This document shows positions 1-12,300 of a stretch of 37,688 nucleotides of DNA, in pieces. Both the position numbers and the translations under genes were made by a program. Below the pieces are notes generated by a model, which was not told the DNA's origin, searched no databases, and saw nothing but the letters and a program-made list of their open reading frames with translations. The DNA comes from Helochares maculicollis (taxonomy: Eukaryota; Arthropoda; Insecta; Coleoptera; Hydrophilidae). Position 1 is the first letter of the stretch, and each line of letters starts with the position of its first letter. The stretch spans positions 1 through 37,688 of the forward strand of contig JAWQRO010000498.1 of NCBI GenBank assembly GCA_033557835.1, given 5' to 3'.

Positions 1-18
1 TATATATATATATATATA
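1..18. repeat. (TA)9 microsatellite at window start
   Basis: Uninterrupted TA dinucleotides from the first base. Confidence 0.95.
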
Positions 19-2941
19 GATGTATAATGTTTTATGCAGTATAATAAAATTTTGTCGTTTTAAATAAACAAGTGATGTAAGGTTATTAGTAGTAAGACTG
101 TGGTTCATTAATATCACCCTTTTAAATTGATCCGCTCAAATAGAATAGCACATATTTCTTTTCATCTTACTATATACTTACAAAAATGCTCACTCTAAAA
201 GATTTTTGTAAGGTGTACAAAGCATATTGTCCAAATAATATAAGTATATTCTTCTGCATCTCAAACATTTGTCAAATGAACATATATGGAAGAGAAAAGT
301 AAATCAACAATTATAGTTAATATAAAGAACACTCGTTGTTGTCCTGTGACAAATGGTTCTACAATACACACAAGTAATTCCTTGCCCTCAAAAATGTTTA
401 AGCAGATGATTGATAGGGATGTCATTTCAGATCATGTTATAAATACCTTGCATCTCGCAAAGACACCCAAATTAAAATACCAAACCTGGACGCGTCGTTA
501 AATTAAAAAAATGTATCATACCTTAAAAGTCCTTGTGCGCAAACTAGCAGTCAACGTAAAACAATACAGTCTCATACTGTACTCATATATTAGGCAAAGA
601 AGTAAATATATTTCAATATTGTAGAAAAATACTAACATCAGAAAGAAAAAACTGCAAATACTCAAAATGAAAATAATTTAATCAAAGTGTTTCCTTCTCC
701 TGTTTTACTTAATAAATGAATGATTTAAAAATATTATTACAAAAGTTATGTTATTATATTGAAAAGTTAGTGTAAAGTATACCAATCAAACTAGACAAAA
801 AACTGCAATTTTCCACACTTACATATTTCTTCACCTTAGTATTTAGTGCAGTCAAGGGCTCCGGTATTTTCTCCTTCTTTCTCGGCAACCAAATATACAC
901 GAATGATATTATGGAGGCTGCGCTGCTCTAACTTACTTGCATGATTCTATAATTCGATAACATGCATTTTGTTACATTTTTTATGTACTCTATGCCAATT
1001 CATACATCATTTAATTCGACCATGAATTTTCTCAATATTTTCAGCATATCGGATTTAAAAACCGATTTTTTCAGCTGTTACACTATGGATTCTTTCTTTG
1101 AATACATCATCTATTTCTGGTTTGTATTAAACTTTTTATTTGTTATATCTTTCGGCGATACACAAAGATCGTGTGTCTCCACATACTTATAACCAGTTAA
1201 CAGTTACTGTATATTGTGTAAATAGATTCTGCAGGAGCTAATGAATAGGATTACTGTCCCACAATAACTTTATTTTTATTATTGTCAGCATAAGTGGTTT
1301 GGAAATAGCAAACAGAAGTATTTCAACATTTAAATTCAAAACTTTAAATCATAATAAATCTTTAACTTGCATATCCAAAAATTGAATTCAAAATAATTAT
1401 GCTAGTATAACATAGCTGACAATATTGAATTCAGCTCAGCATTACTTTATATAATTATTCAGATTTTTGCGTGTACTATTTTGTAGTTCTCAGTTCATTA
1501 CATTTGAAATATTCGTTTCTACTTGAAATTATGTATTTTTTAATGGTTATTAAGGTGTGCTAAAAATTGCCACCTCTTTAATATCGACAAACCGATAGCG
1601 CTCCATATCCTTAACAATTATATGAAACTCCTATGTTGCTGTAATAATAGCTTAATTTTAGCGTAAATGATTCAATTACTTTTTGCTTGTTCACATTCGC
1701 GATATTTTATTATAGTTCATATAGCGTACGGCAATGTTGATTAGATTTAAAGAAATATACAATTTAAGTAGCCTAAGAAAAATAATAAAGGTTCTCCAGA
1801 TTATTATTTTTTTTTTTACTAAAATGTTTCCATTTTCAATAGAATCAGATAGACCTGTAATATAAAAAAGTGGAATAGTTGGTATTATGGGCAATCTAGC
1901 AAAATATATTTGTTTTTAATTTTTTAGTTACTAAATTATAGCAAAAAAATTTATAAGCAACTAGTAAATACTAATAATAAATTTGAATTGGTTTCAAACA
2001 GTAAAATATATCTTAAGAACAACCATCAATCATTCTTCTGACTTCATTATGTATTTAACATTTACTTTCCGTTTTTTCAGACATGTCTGAAAGAGCTCCT
2101 CTTGATATTTACTGTTCAGTTTCGTAAAAAAGTTGTTGTTATCAACTTCTTAATTGTCCCTTGTAACCCTTTTAAATCGTTTATTGTTTGCTAAATTAAA
2201 AAGTACTTCACACTCTATTAAATAAACGAAAACTGCTAAAAAACCTATATATTAATATACATTTAGAACAAAAACAGCAGACGTGACTCTTTAGCTGGCA
2301 CACAAAATCTAAGTAATTATATAATTGGACTTAGATTATATTCAGCAAAGATTTAATCCATGAATAAAACAATGGTTTGCCACCGAAGAGCGCTATTGCT
2401 TGTTTTGTCTGTAGGGCAAATTACTTTGAACTATATTGGAAGTCATAAAAATAATACAATCTTATATATCTTAAGCTACTGAATATATGTTTAAATAATT
2501 CTATTTTACTGTAGTTAATTCAATGTAGGCGTGTGTAGCCTGGACGGACTGAGATATATTTTCTGTAATAAGTTGGTTTTATTTGAAATCATTTAAATTA
2601 TTTCTTAAGTTATGAAGTTGAACTTCTTTTTACTTAAACGTTTTCTACTTTTAATGGTAAAAGCCTGATAACTTTAAAAAATATCTTCTGATTACTGAAA
2701 ATCCTCTGTTTATTTCGGTGTAATATTGAATGGGGACGATTTAAATACATTCTCTGCACTTATAATTAATATAACCTAATATTGATTACCAATTCTACTC
2801 ACAACTACCCTTTATTAGATCCTTCCGGTGTCAAACAAAGGATAGCCTGGTATAACGAACGCAGCATCGGGCGTTAAAATTTATGACCAAACTTAAATTG
2901 TTCAAGGATATTTTGCTGACCATGCCTGAAATTAGAACTAT

Positions 2942-2949
2942 TGACGTCA
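2942..2949. promoter_or_regulatory. Full CRE palindrome
   Basis: TGACGTCA, the consensus CREB/ATF-family site, embedded in the 10-nt palindrome TTGACGTCAA. It lies in a GC-richer part of intron 7, 16 nt from the dyad at 2966-2981. No function is shown. Confidence 0.35.
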
Positions 2950-2965
2950 AGTGAATAGCAGTGGT

Positions 2966-2981
2966 GGAGTAATTATACTCC
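2966..2981. promoter_or_regulatory. Dyad GGAGTA-ATTA-TACTCC containing TAATTA
   Basis: Six-base arms surround ATTA and include the homeodomain palindrome TAATTA. Its nearness to the CRE suggests a compact regulatory module. Confidence 0.3.
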
Positions 2982-3571
2982 GAAAATTATCTATTATCGG
3001 TATTATCCTAGTACAAAGGACACTTGAGTATCAGTTGACGAGAATTTCAATTACTTCCTCAAACACTGCATTGACCAGATGTTCCTTAGTGGTCAGGCGA
3101 TCCGCACAAACCAAACATTGCTGGTGTTACATTATGCAATGCGACTGTTACTATGCCGGAACTTTGATGCAACTACCCAAGTGGAAACATAAACAAGAAC
3201 ATTACTAACTAATTCCACCTTTTTGTATTTATGGGTGTTGCTAGAACACCATACTGCAATAATATCCCTAATTTTATAGTATAAATTTACAACTAAAATG
3301 GCTTCCCTGGACGTGTTAGATTTTGAAGCATCAAACCAGCCTATAATGAAACGCTTCTTACAGTATGAAAATATTCTGCTTCACTGTTAAAGCTGAATCA
3401 GTTTTTGCAAGCAAAGCAAAAAAATGCGGTCATTTAATGAAAACCTTCTGAAGGGTTTCTCGGTTAACATCGAAATACGACGATACAAATGAACAATTAA
3501 GTTTAAAATTCACTTTATAAGGGACTGAGAAGGAAAGTGAGAAACAGGTGTGCTACTAAAAAGACACTTAC

Positions 3572-3716
3572 ATGCAACATGTATCTGTCTCCAGTCTTCA
3601 AGGGATCCCCCGGGAAACCTGGGATTTTCAGCGCGGCAAACTAACTTCTTTCCATCGTTTTCCGCTTTTACGTAGAAGGTCAACACACTGCTTGAATAGA
3701 ATTCTGTATCTTCTTC
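3572..3716 (-). CDS. Exon 7: second part of Ig3
   Basis: The acceptor is ataattttag and the donor AT|GTAAGT. It reads EEDTEFYSSSVLTFYVKAEN, then DGKKLVCRAENPRFPGGSLE and DWRQIHVA. D-G-K-x-L-x-C-R-A-E-N-P followed by an acidic-Trp stretch is the standard end of Ig3 in sidestep proteins (C322). It exits in phase 1, so translation must continue in a further exon. I found no convincing Ig4 exon between here and position 1. Confidence 0.9.
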
Positions 3717-6700
3717 CTAAAATTATATAATCACTGGAATTACAGGAGGAATTATCCCTGCATTGATTTATTGGAAAATTTTAATTAAAAGCTCAGCGTT
3801 TCATGAAAGTCGTGCACTAAAAATTTCATAAAAATAAAAAATAAGCGTTTTAATGTCTAAGAAACTTCCTCCTCGTTGTATAGTTTTAATACAATACTTC
3901 GCAAGCAACCACTAATTAGCATAATTTTAAATAATACTTAATATTCTTCCAGCCACTACTGCTAAATTTTGCATTTACTGACCAATAAGTTTAAATTTGT
4001 TTTCTTTAGGATTTTAGGATTTAATAAAGCGAATGTGCTCATAAAAGAGAAAAACTAGGGATCTTATCACCGGAATCTACAATCGGACAACAGGAATATA
4101 TTTTGTATAAAATGTCCCCTGCTAACAGTCGATAAAAGGGTATAATCGGCTTTCCTACTTACAACAATATCTTTTGGCGTCACTGGTTTTCCATCAAGTA
4201 GCCAAGTCAGTTTAGCAGGAGGATAAGATCCCGATGTTTCGCACCGGCAAGTTTGCAGTTTGTTGACTGACAGTAGTTCGTTGATCTTCACTATTTTAAC
4301 CTTATTGGGCTTAACTGCAACAAAAAGTGATGTTTCAATAGAAAAAAGTACCTGCTTGTTTCGGAGCTGCACCTTTAAAAACATGTATTTACCTCGTTGA
4401 TTTCCATGAATACAATTTACCGCCAATTTTCATAAGTAAAGTAATTTAAAATGTGTCAAAATGTCTTTAATCTACGCCCACATGACCTAATTAGTGATCA
4501 AAACACAAAAATTTTCTGTTTGAATGCTGTTGCAACTAATTTAAATATTTTACCGGTACACGTAGTCGCAGTATAGATAACATGATACCGATTTTAAAAC
4601 TATGCTACGTTTAATTTTCAAAACCATTTTCCGGAAATAATTACACATTAATATTTAAATAGTCCCAGTTTGCATAATGAATGACCCCATTTAACAATTA
4701 AGTTGCGATAGTTCACTGCAACATTAAAATGGATAGATTTAATAAATTATGACAACATATATATCATATCTTCCATAGATTTTATCATTGGCCAATAATA
4801 TATGGGAATGCTTTAGTTCGTTTATTAATTTAGACTTAGAACGTCAAGAAGGAAATGGATTATTATTGACGCCGCGTCGTGATTTTCAAAAATTCGTTTT
4901 CGTATAAATTAATTCAAAGGTCATGCTGTGGCTACACCCGCTGTCTCATTATAACCGAGTTAACAAGAACACAGGTACATACCCTGTGCCATAAATTCTA
5001 CTTCGCATATAAATATTTAAATCTAACTTGAATTAGGGAGATTTAAATTTCATATGACGTAGATTGAAGACATTATTTCTCTGGTTGAAATGGGTTGACA
5101 GTTGATTTTACAGTTAATTTAATCAGGAAAATAATTTCATTTTGTTAGACAAACAGAATGTTGCAAACAAGATTCCCGTCCTGATAAATTAATTGCAACA
5201 CACAAACACAGTGCAAATACACAAATTCACGTAAATGCAGTTTATATCCGAATTTTCTGTATAAATCTTCACGCCGCGGTCGCGTTCCTCTAAAGTGTAC
5301 TATTAAATTTATCGCCGAAAACGGCGGCTATTGATATATTTTTAGAGAAAATACGTGTTTCAGATAAAGGCAGACACATTACAGAGATCATTATTTTCAT
5401 TGGCAAAATCGTATTTTCTCCACACTAGCGGGATATAAATTTAATAATAAAACACGTTAAATTATTGTTGGTGTTAATCGTAAATGTGCGGGGCGCGGAG
5501 ACGGAAAGCACGGTTGAGATTTAAACTTGGAAAAACTTAAAAGTAAATTAAGTTCGTCAGTTAATTTTGCTGAAAACTTCGGCAACTACTATAAACATAA
5601 ATTATTCATTTGAATTAATCCCTGGGGTGCAGTTTCGCAATAAACAACCCAACAAATGTTCGCGAGATTGCATCTGACTTAAGAAAGATATTCTTTAGAT
5701 CACGGTGGACCTGAGAACTTACATCGAAATGTCTTTATAATTTATTGTGGTTTTCATATCGTCTTTTATTTCTAGTTTTCAAATAGAATTGTTCTTTTTC
5801 AATTCTTCTTTGGATTTCGTGTTTCCACATTTAGTTTAAGATATTATCACATATATTTTTCAATAACTATGTTTGGTATCTTAATAATGATATTTCACCC
5901 AACTACATATGTTTGTAAATCCCTTTTTTTTCTCTTAATTCTCAGTATGGTATTGCTTATATTCCCATATTACTTATTTATTGCTTCTTTATACTCATCT
6001 TGGCTCTTCCATAACTACGGCAATTAGTCGGTAATCCAACTTCATGTATCCTATTTTTAGGCTATGTTTTTCTTTCTGCATATTATTTATTTATATTTAA
6101 CAAGATATTCCCCTCATATTGCTCTTTAGTATAAGATCATATTCTTTACTTCGACAATATTGACATGGTTCGAATTTCTTGATCAGTTGTTTGCAGTTGC
6201 ATTTAACTTGAGTAATATATTTTTAAATTATAAAATATCGTTAATTTATAGCTTTACAGAAGTACATAATTTAGAGAGCTTTACATTTTGTCAAATATTT
6301 GATTTTGAAATCAGAGGTAGAAGTAATATTTCTTTATAAAGAAATATTTTACATATTTGATTTTATAGACGCCAAATGAAATTTTACTTACGACAAAATC
6401 TTTTAAGATATTATATATGTATAATTACGTACCGATTGACTTATAGAAAATGAAATATTCATTTTAAATGTGAAATATTTTTGAGATTCACTGGTTGATT
6501 TTTATTTGTAAATTCAACATGCAACGAACTATAAAAGGTATTTCGGAGATTATGCATTAAATATTAATTATTGACTATGTTTTTACATGCTAAATGCAAT
6601 GTGGAACAACAAAAGTGAGTTGGGATTCCTTGAAATCAATTCAAAAGGACATAGTATTTGCACTTATTCTAAAAAATGGTTAGCAAAAGTATTTTATAAA

Positions 6701-9295
6701 AGTGATTTTAAAATGTTCGTACTGAACACAATCCTAATAAAATAGCTGCAAAAACTACACAAGTTAAGCTGTTATCCTTTGCATTTATTTTCGCTTACTG
6801 GCATATTTCGTTTAAGGTATTTGTTTCTTTTAAATAAAAGATACTTCAGCCACTATTACGTTACAACAAATACTTTCAAGAAATTGGTAGTTTTCGGTGC
6901 TGTCCAGTTTTTAAAATATAAATAAAATAGTAACTCTAGTTAACATTACAGGTATATACTAAAACATTAATTTTCTACATAAAAATCTGTCTAACGATTT
7001 TATATTGTTTCTATTTGCTTATAGTTTGGCTTATTTAAATATATTTATGAAATCTTTAACAGAAACACTGTTAAGTAACTAATCTGTTAAGTTTTTGAAT
7101 AATAAATGCATTTTGTATATAAAAATGCTTAATGAAGTTTGACTTTCTTATAGTGAAACTATTAAGCATCAAAATATATGTCATAGCTCGCAATTGTACT
7201 CATAATAATAAAAAATTTTGTTAAAGTTACGATTGTAGAATCTAAGATTAATATATATTCGTAAGTTTAGAAAGTTAAAAGATGTCCACTAGAATTTAGA
7301 AACCATTCTATGTTCAATATATCCCAGTATAGCTTAAAACAGTTGCTCTAACTTGCACAAAGTACGAATGACTAATAATTTTCAATGTGAACTAAAACGA
7401 ATCGCTGGAACTTTGCAATAAATGTGAATTACTTCGCAATTATCCTTCGGGTGCAGCGAGTTCGTCTCCAAAACTTCCTAATAATGCTCAAGAGATGATT
7501 ATTTTTCACATGAAGTAAGCTACTTTGACACTCGAAGATATTCGAAGTTGTACTTACGGTAAACGATTATTGGAATTTCTCGAATGATATAGCCTGCAAT
7601 CTCTAAGGACGATGCGCGGCATTCAAGCTTTAGACCCTTGTGAGACCTGGTCACTTTGGGGATAACTAACTGATTCACTGTGGTAAATGCTTCTTTCGAA
7701 GTATCGACAACGTTATCCAGTATAGTCCCATTTTCGTACCACACAAGAGACGGAGAGGGCCTGCCTGCAAACAAAATCTCTTTTTAATCTCAACATCAGC
7801 AGCGAAGCCTACGCTATAAGCAGATTAAGCGCGAAACATTTTCCACGCACTTTGTCTGCAAAAACATACGAACCTCCGGTAACTTGGCAGGACAAAAAGA
7901 GTTCGTGACCTTCGAGGAAAGGTCCTGCATCAGAGATAACCTCCCTTCCCTGGGCGTCGAAGATTCTTGGCGGAGATGGCTGAACTAGATTGTAAAAGAA
8001 TTGTGATTTAAAATTCAAATAAGAGCTTAAATTATATGTAAGAACAGTTTCTAAAAACCTTCCTAAACTTATAAATAGACGCCGATAACGCCACGAGTTT
8101 AAAATTTACTTTCCGTGTTATTTACTTAAAGAACGAATGCATTTTACTGTTTTAAAAAGTTTTTCAGAAAACGTTTCAGGATACTTATGAAAACAATTTG
8201 CTGAAGTCCTTGATTATGGGCCTACTAATAATCACTTCTATAATTAACGAATCAAACTTCGATGAAATACTATTGTCTCTTAGATGCACTTCTACGCTCG
8301 GTACAATTTAACAAGGTACGTAATTCACAATTACCGAAGATAATTGTAAAGTTATTCATAACTTTGAGTGGAAGATCAAAGCAAATGATCCCAAAACATT
8401 TTTCGCTTTATTTCGTAAACCTGCTAAGTAACTTAAAATTTTAATTGTATAAGGAATGCTTTAAAAGTCTGACCTACTAAAGTTAGGTTGACTTTAAAGT
8501 TTCTCGTCGGGGAGTTAATAAAATCGACACGGCATCTAAAGACTCCTTCGTCTTGCGGGGTGACTTTCTTTATTTCCAGGCGAGCCCTCGACGAATGATT
8601 TCCTGTTACGAAGTTGGCGCGCCCACCAAGATCATTACTCATCACTAGATGCGATGCGTTAGCCCCTCTAGCATCTAAACTGAAACAAATAAATACTGTC
8701 AGTGAGGGTAAAGAAAATTTACAGTGAGCCTTTTGGGAAAACAAAAATAACTATAACTATCTGCGGCAAGATACTGCACATAAAATACATATATGTTTCT
8801 AAATTTAAGACTTTTATCTATATGAAGGCTGTGCTAGTAAATCTAAGCGAATCTATAAGGAAATAGCTGCAATTTTCTGCACTTCAAATGCCTATAAATT
8901 TTTCTTTATGGCAGCCACATATTTATTTATATACCGATTTTTCGCATCTATATATATTTTTTTAATTCTAGATAAGCTTTTTTTCGTGAAATATCTTTAG
9001 CACACTGACAAAAATAGGACTTCTAATATATGTTTCACAACATAATTTTTATATTAAATAAGTAAATTTGTAGAGAAAGAGTTGAGGGACATTAAATACA
9101 TATAGTTTGACTCAATGCTCTATAAGAACCGAGAAAAGAGTTGCGGAATTATCTGTCTTGAAGAAATATAATGTGTTTTGCAAAATACCTTATAGCTTAG
9201 TAGCAAAAATTTTGGCTTTGTGAGTATATTTTTGCTTTAAAAGCCTTAATTAATAGTAAATATTTTATGAAAAATTGATAAAATTATTAAAAAAG

Positions 9296-9336
<41 letters not shown>

Positions 9337-12300
9337 TTGTATTTTTATAGCGTTTTTTATTTGATAAATAAACATCTATAGCTACTAAATAGCGTCTAAA
9401 TAATAGAATTGACATCAATTTTATGTATATATATATATATATATATTTATTTATATATATAAAATATATTTTATTAGAAGAAATGTTTGTAAGGTGAAAG
9501 CATTGTTAGTCAACGAAGAAATGGTCAAAAATGTTTATATTCTTAACTTTATTTGGGGAAATAAAGGAAATAAACTATCACAAAATTATCAAATTTGCAT
9601 AAAAACTATTACATAATAAAACACCTTGGTTTAGTTAGTGATAAGAATTGTGGAATAATCTTTAGTGCGTATCACTTTAATCTAAATCTTCGAGAGTCTT
9701 AGACTCTAACTTAGTCATGACTACTAGTAAGAATTGAATTAAGTTGCATAAAACAGCATATTTAAAATAGTGAATAATTTATAATGTTTAAAACCTAAAT
9801 ACTACAGTTTATGTTTATAAATTATAAGGAGGACTGCGCTTTATATTTGCAGTATAATAAAAGAATCTTAATTGTTACCAAAATAATGTTGGTGTCAATT
9901 GCGAAACCTAGTCAGTAAGCAATCCAGACACATAATTTAAAGAAAAAAGACTATTAAAGCATTAGTAATATTTTGCGACTGTGATATTCGTTGTACATTT
10001 CATACAAGGACAAAACGTAAATAATTAGCTAAATAGATCAGTATAGAAATTAACAACTTTGAAGTCTATAAGACTTTAGGCCAAAGCGTTAGTCTTTATC
10101 AAGCGGGTTTTTTTGATTCTTCGCTTTAAAGCGTTTACAATTAACTATTATAAAAATTTAAAAAAAAATCTATTTATGATTTAAACATTTCTTTATCAAT
10201 TCACTAGTACAATCCTAGAAAACGATATTTTGCATTAAGGATACAGTTAGGTACTATGTTTTGCTAAAAAATGCGGTTTTTAAGAAAAGCTCTTTCTGGA
10301 AGAGTATAAAAAATTGCCACTTAACTCAACAAGATTGGTTTTCGAGTAAGACATTCGCCTCCCAGCGAAATTTAATAAACCATCCCATACTGATAAATGA
10401 ATCTAAATACACACACAAAACGACATCGGTTCGGAGAGCGTGCATTTAATTCAGCATAGAAAAATAACGGAGAGAAGAACGAAACGGAGGAACGCAACAG
10501 ATATTTGTAATTTCGCTTTTTTACACATCAGGCGTAAAGACTCACTCCTTCTGCTTTGGAATCTTTGAGAGAATCTGAATGAAGCTTTCAGATTGTCTGA
10601 GCTATAAGAATTCTTTTTTATTGAATTCTCTTTCCTTTTAATACAAGCTGTGTCGTTGATATATTTTAATTAAACTTTTACCAAATCGCTTTTATACTCT
10701 TCTTATGTCCCGATTTTACGTTAAAATATCGGGCCTTTTAGAAGTTAAATATAAATCATTGAATTTCGTTTTGTGCAACATTTGAAGATTGCTTTTGTAG
10801 GAAGCAAAAAACTTATTTCGTCAATCTCAAAGCGCAATGGTGTAAATAAGCAATATCTTTTATAAAAAAGATATATATAAAATGCTTCGCATTTCGCTCG
10901 TTCTAATTGAATTTTTTAATTAGTTAATAGTTATCCTAGACGCAGCAACACATAATTAAGCAGGGAAGATATTCACATTTAGCGTTTATTGCAGTATAAT
11001 ATGAAGAAAATCAAATTTAGATGATTTATATAAAATATTCCGTCAGCATTGTTAATCCAAGAAACTAGGCTCCAAGTAAATATTTTTAATGAAGCATATA
11101 TATTGCTTAATACGCAGCGTGTTCGCTGTCCTGCCTCCATCATAAAATGTTAACAGAGCCATTGTACAAAAGATCCGTGACTTTAGAATTTAATTTCTGC
11201 AAGAAACGTCCAATGTATGCCCAGAATGAAGCTTAAACTGCCTCTAAATATCATCTAACTCCGCCAACTGGAATAGGAGCATTGGTGTTGGGGGAAAGGA
11301 GATATTTTTGGAGCACAGTTCCTGTCACACTTGCGACTTCTAAAAGTTTCCTTAATGCTCGCTAACAAGATAGTGTCGCCTTCTCCAAATTCACCCTTTC
11401 CTTTTCTTTACCTTTTTCGGGAACGGAACCGGTTATCCGATTTATTTCTTTATGTTTTTCAGTCGAATGGCGAAGGCTTTCTATTTATACCCTATCTGAA
11501 TGCCCCACTAATGACATCCTCATTTGTTTATAATAAATCTATTTTCAATAAATACGAGGCGTTAAGCTTATGGAAAATAAGCAAAAGCTATGAAAGTTAA
11601 AATAGATAGCGATTTCAGTCTCTTTTTAATTGTGGCAAAGAGTCGGCTTTCATTTTCCATGCCATGCAGAAAATGGTTCATAATAAACGCACACCGTAAA
11701 TCAAATCGTTCGTTATTAGTTTTGCTGTCCAGACTAGTATGCTGTGTTTTTAAACTTGTAATTTAATATTGCGAAACTTTACAAATGATAAATAATAATG
11801 TTGCTCACCTCTCAAGTTACCCTTCTAGCGTTTGCAGTCGCGTCGAAAAATGTATTCACAGGTAAGTTAAACGGTTTTGTATTTCCATTTTGATCATAAC
11901 AAATCGTCGCAAAAGTTATGACAAGTATTTATTATTGCTAAGTAGATTACCGGAGCAAAAGTGTCGTTCGAACGAGGCTTATACTAATATACAGAAGCCA
12001 ACAGCTTCATTGTTTTTCAAAATAAATCATTCGGTGTGCCAAGAAATGTAAATTGTGCAAGCTAATTGCTATTTTCTAAAATACAGGCGATTTCTTTGGT
12101 TCAATTTAGTGAATAATGAAAAACTTAAAGTTGTAGTTCTCATGAATAATTTACAACTTGATATGCCAGTTGACGTTTTGATTGAGTTAAAACTTCGGCT
12201 TCTTACAATATCACACAGTTTCCTTTAATTGATCAAAAATATATTTCCCGCAAATATCTATATTCGTTTTAAATTTATCAGAGTGTTTACATATTTTCTT

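Larger units (their letters stand above)
1..3571 (-). other. Intron 7, partial, or undetected 3' part of the gene
   Basis: The sequence following exon 7 on the minus strand runs to the window edge. It is AT-rich apart from a block at about 2820-3210, which carries a CRE palindrome and dyad, and a small coding-like island at about 836-946. I could not find an Ig4 exon with the phase needed after exon 7, so the gene probably continues beyond the window. Confidence 0.6.

Noticed and set aside
2951..3208. 85-codon plus-strand frame and a shorter minus-strand frame in the same block
   Set aside because: Neither shows a family motif or convincing splice sites. The block is better explained as regulatory or repeat DNA.
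4067..4426. 119-codon continuous minus-strand frame
   Set aside because: This is exon 6 (4163-4314) read through into its flanking introns. The splice sites and phases show that only the middle is coding.
11331..11600. 89-codon plus-strand frame
   Set aside because: No similarity recognised and composition like the surrounding intron.
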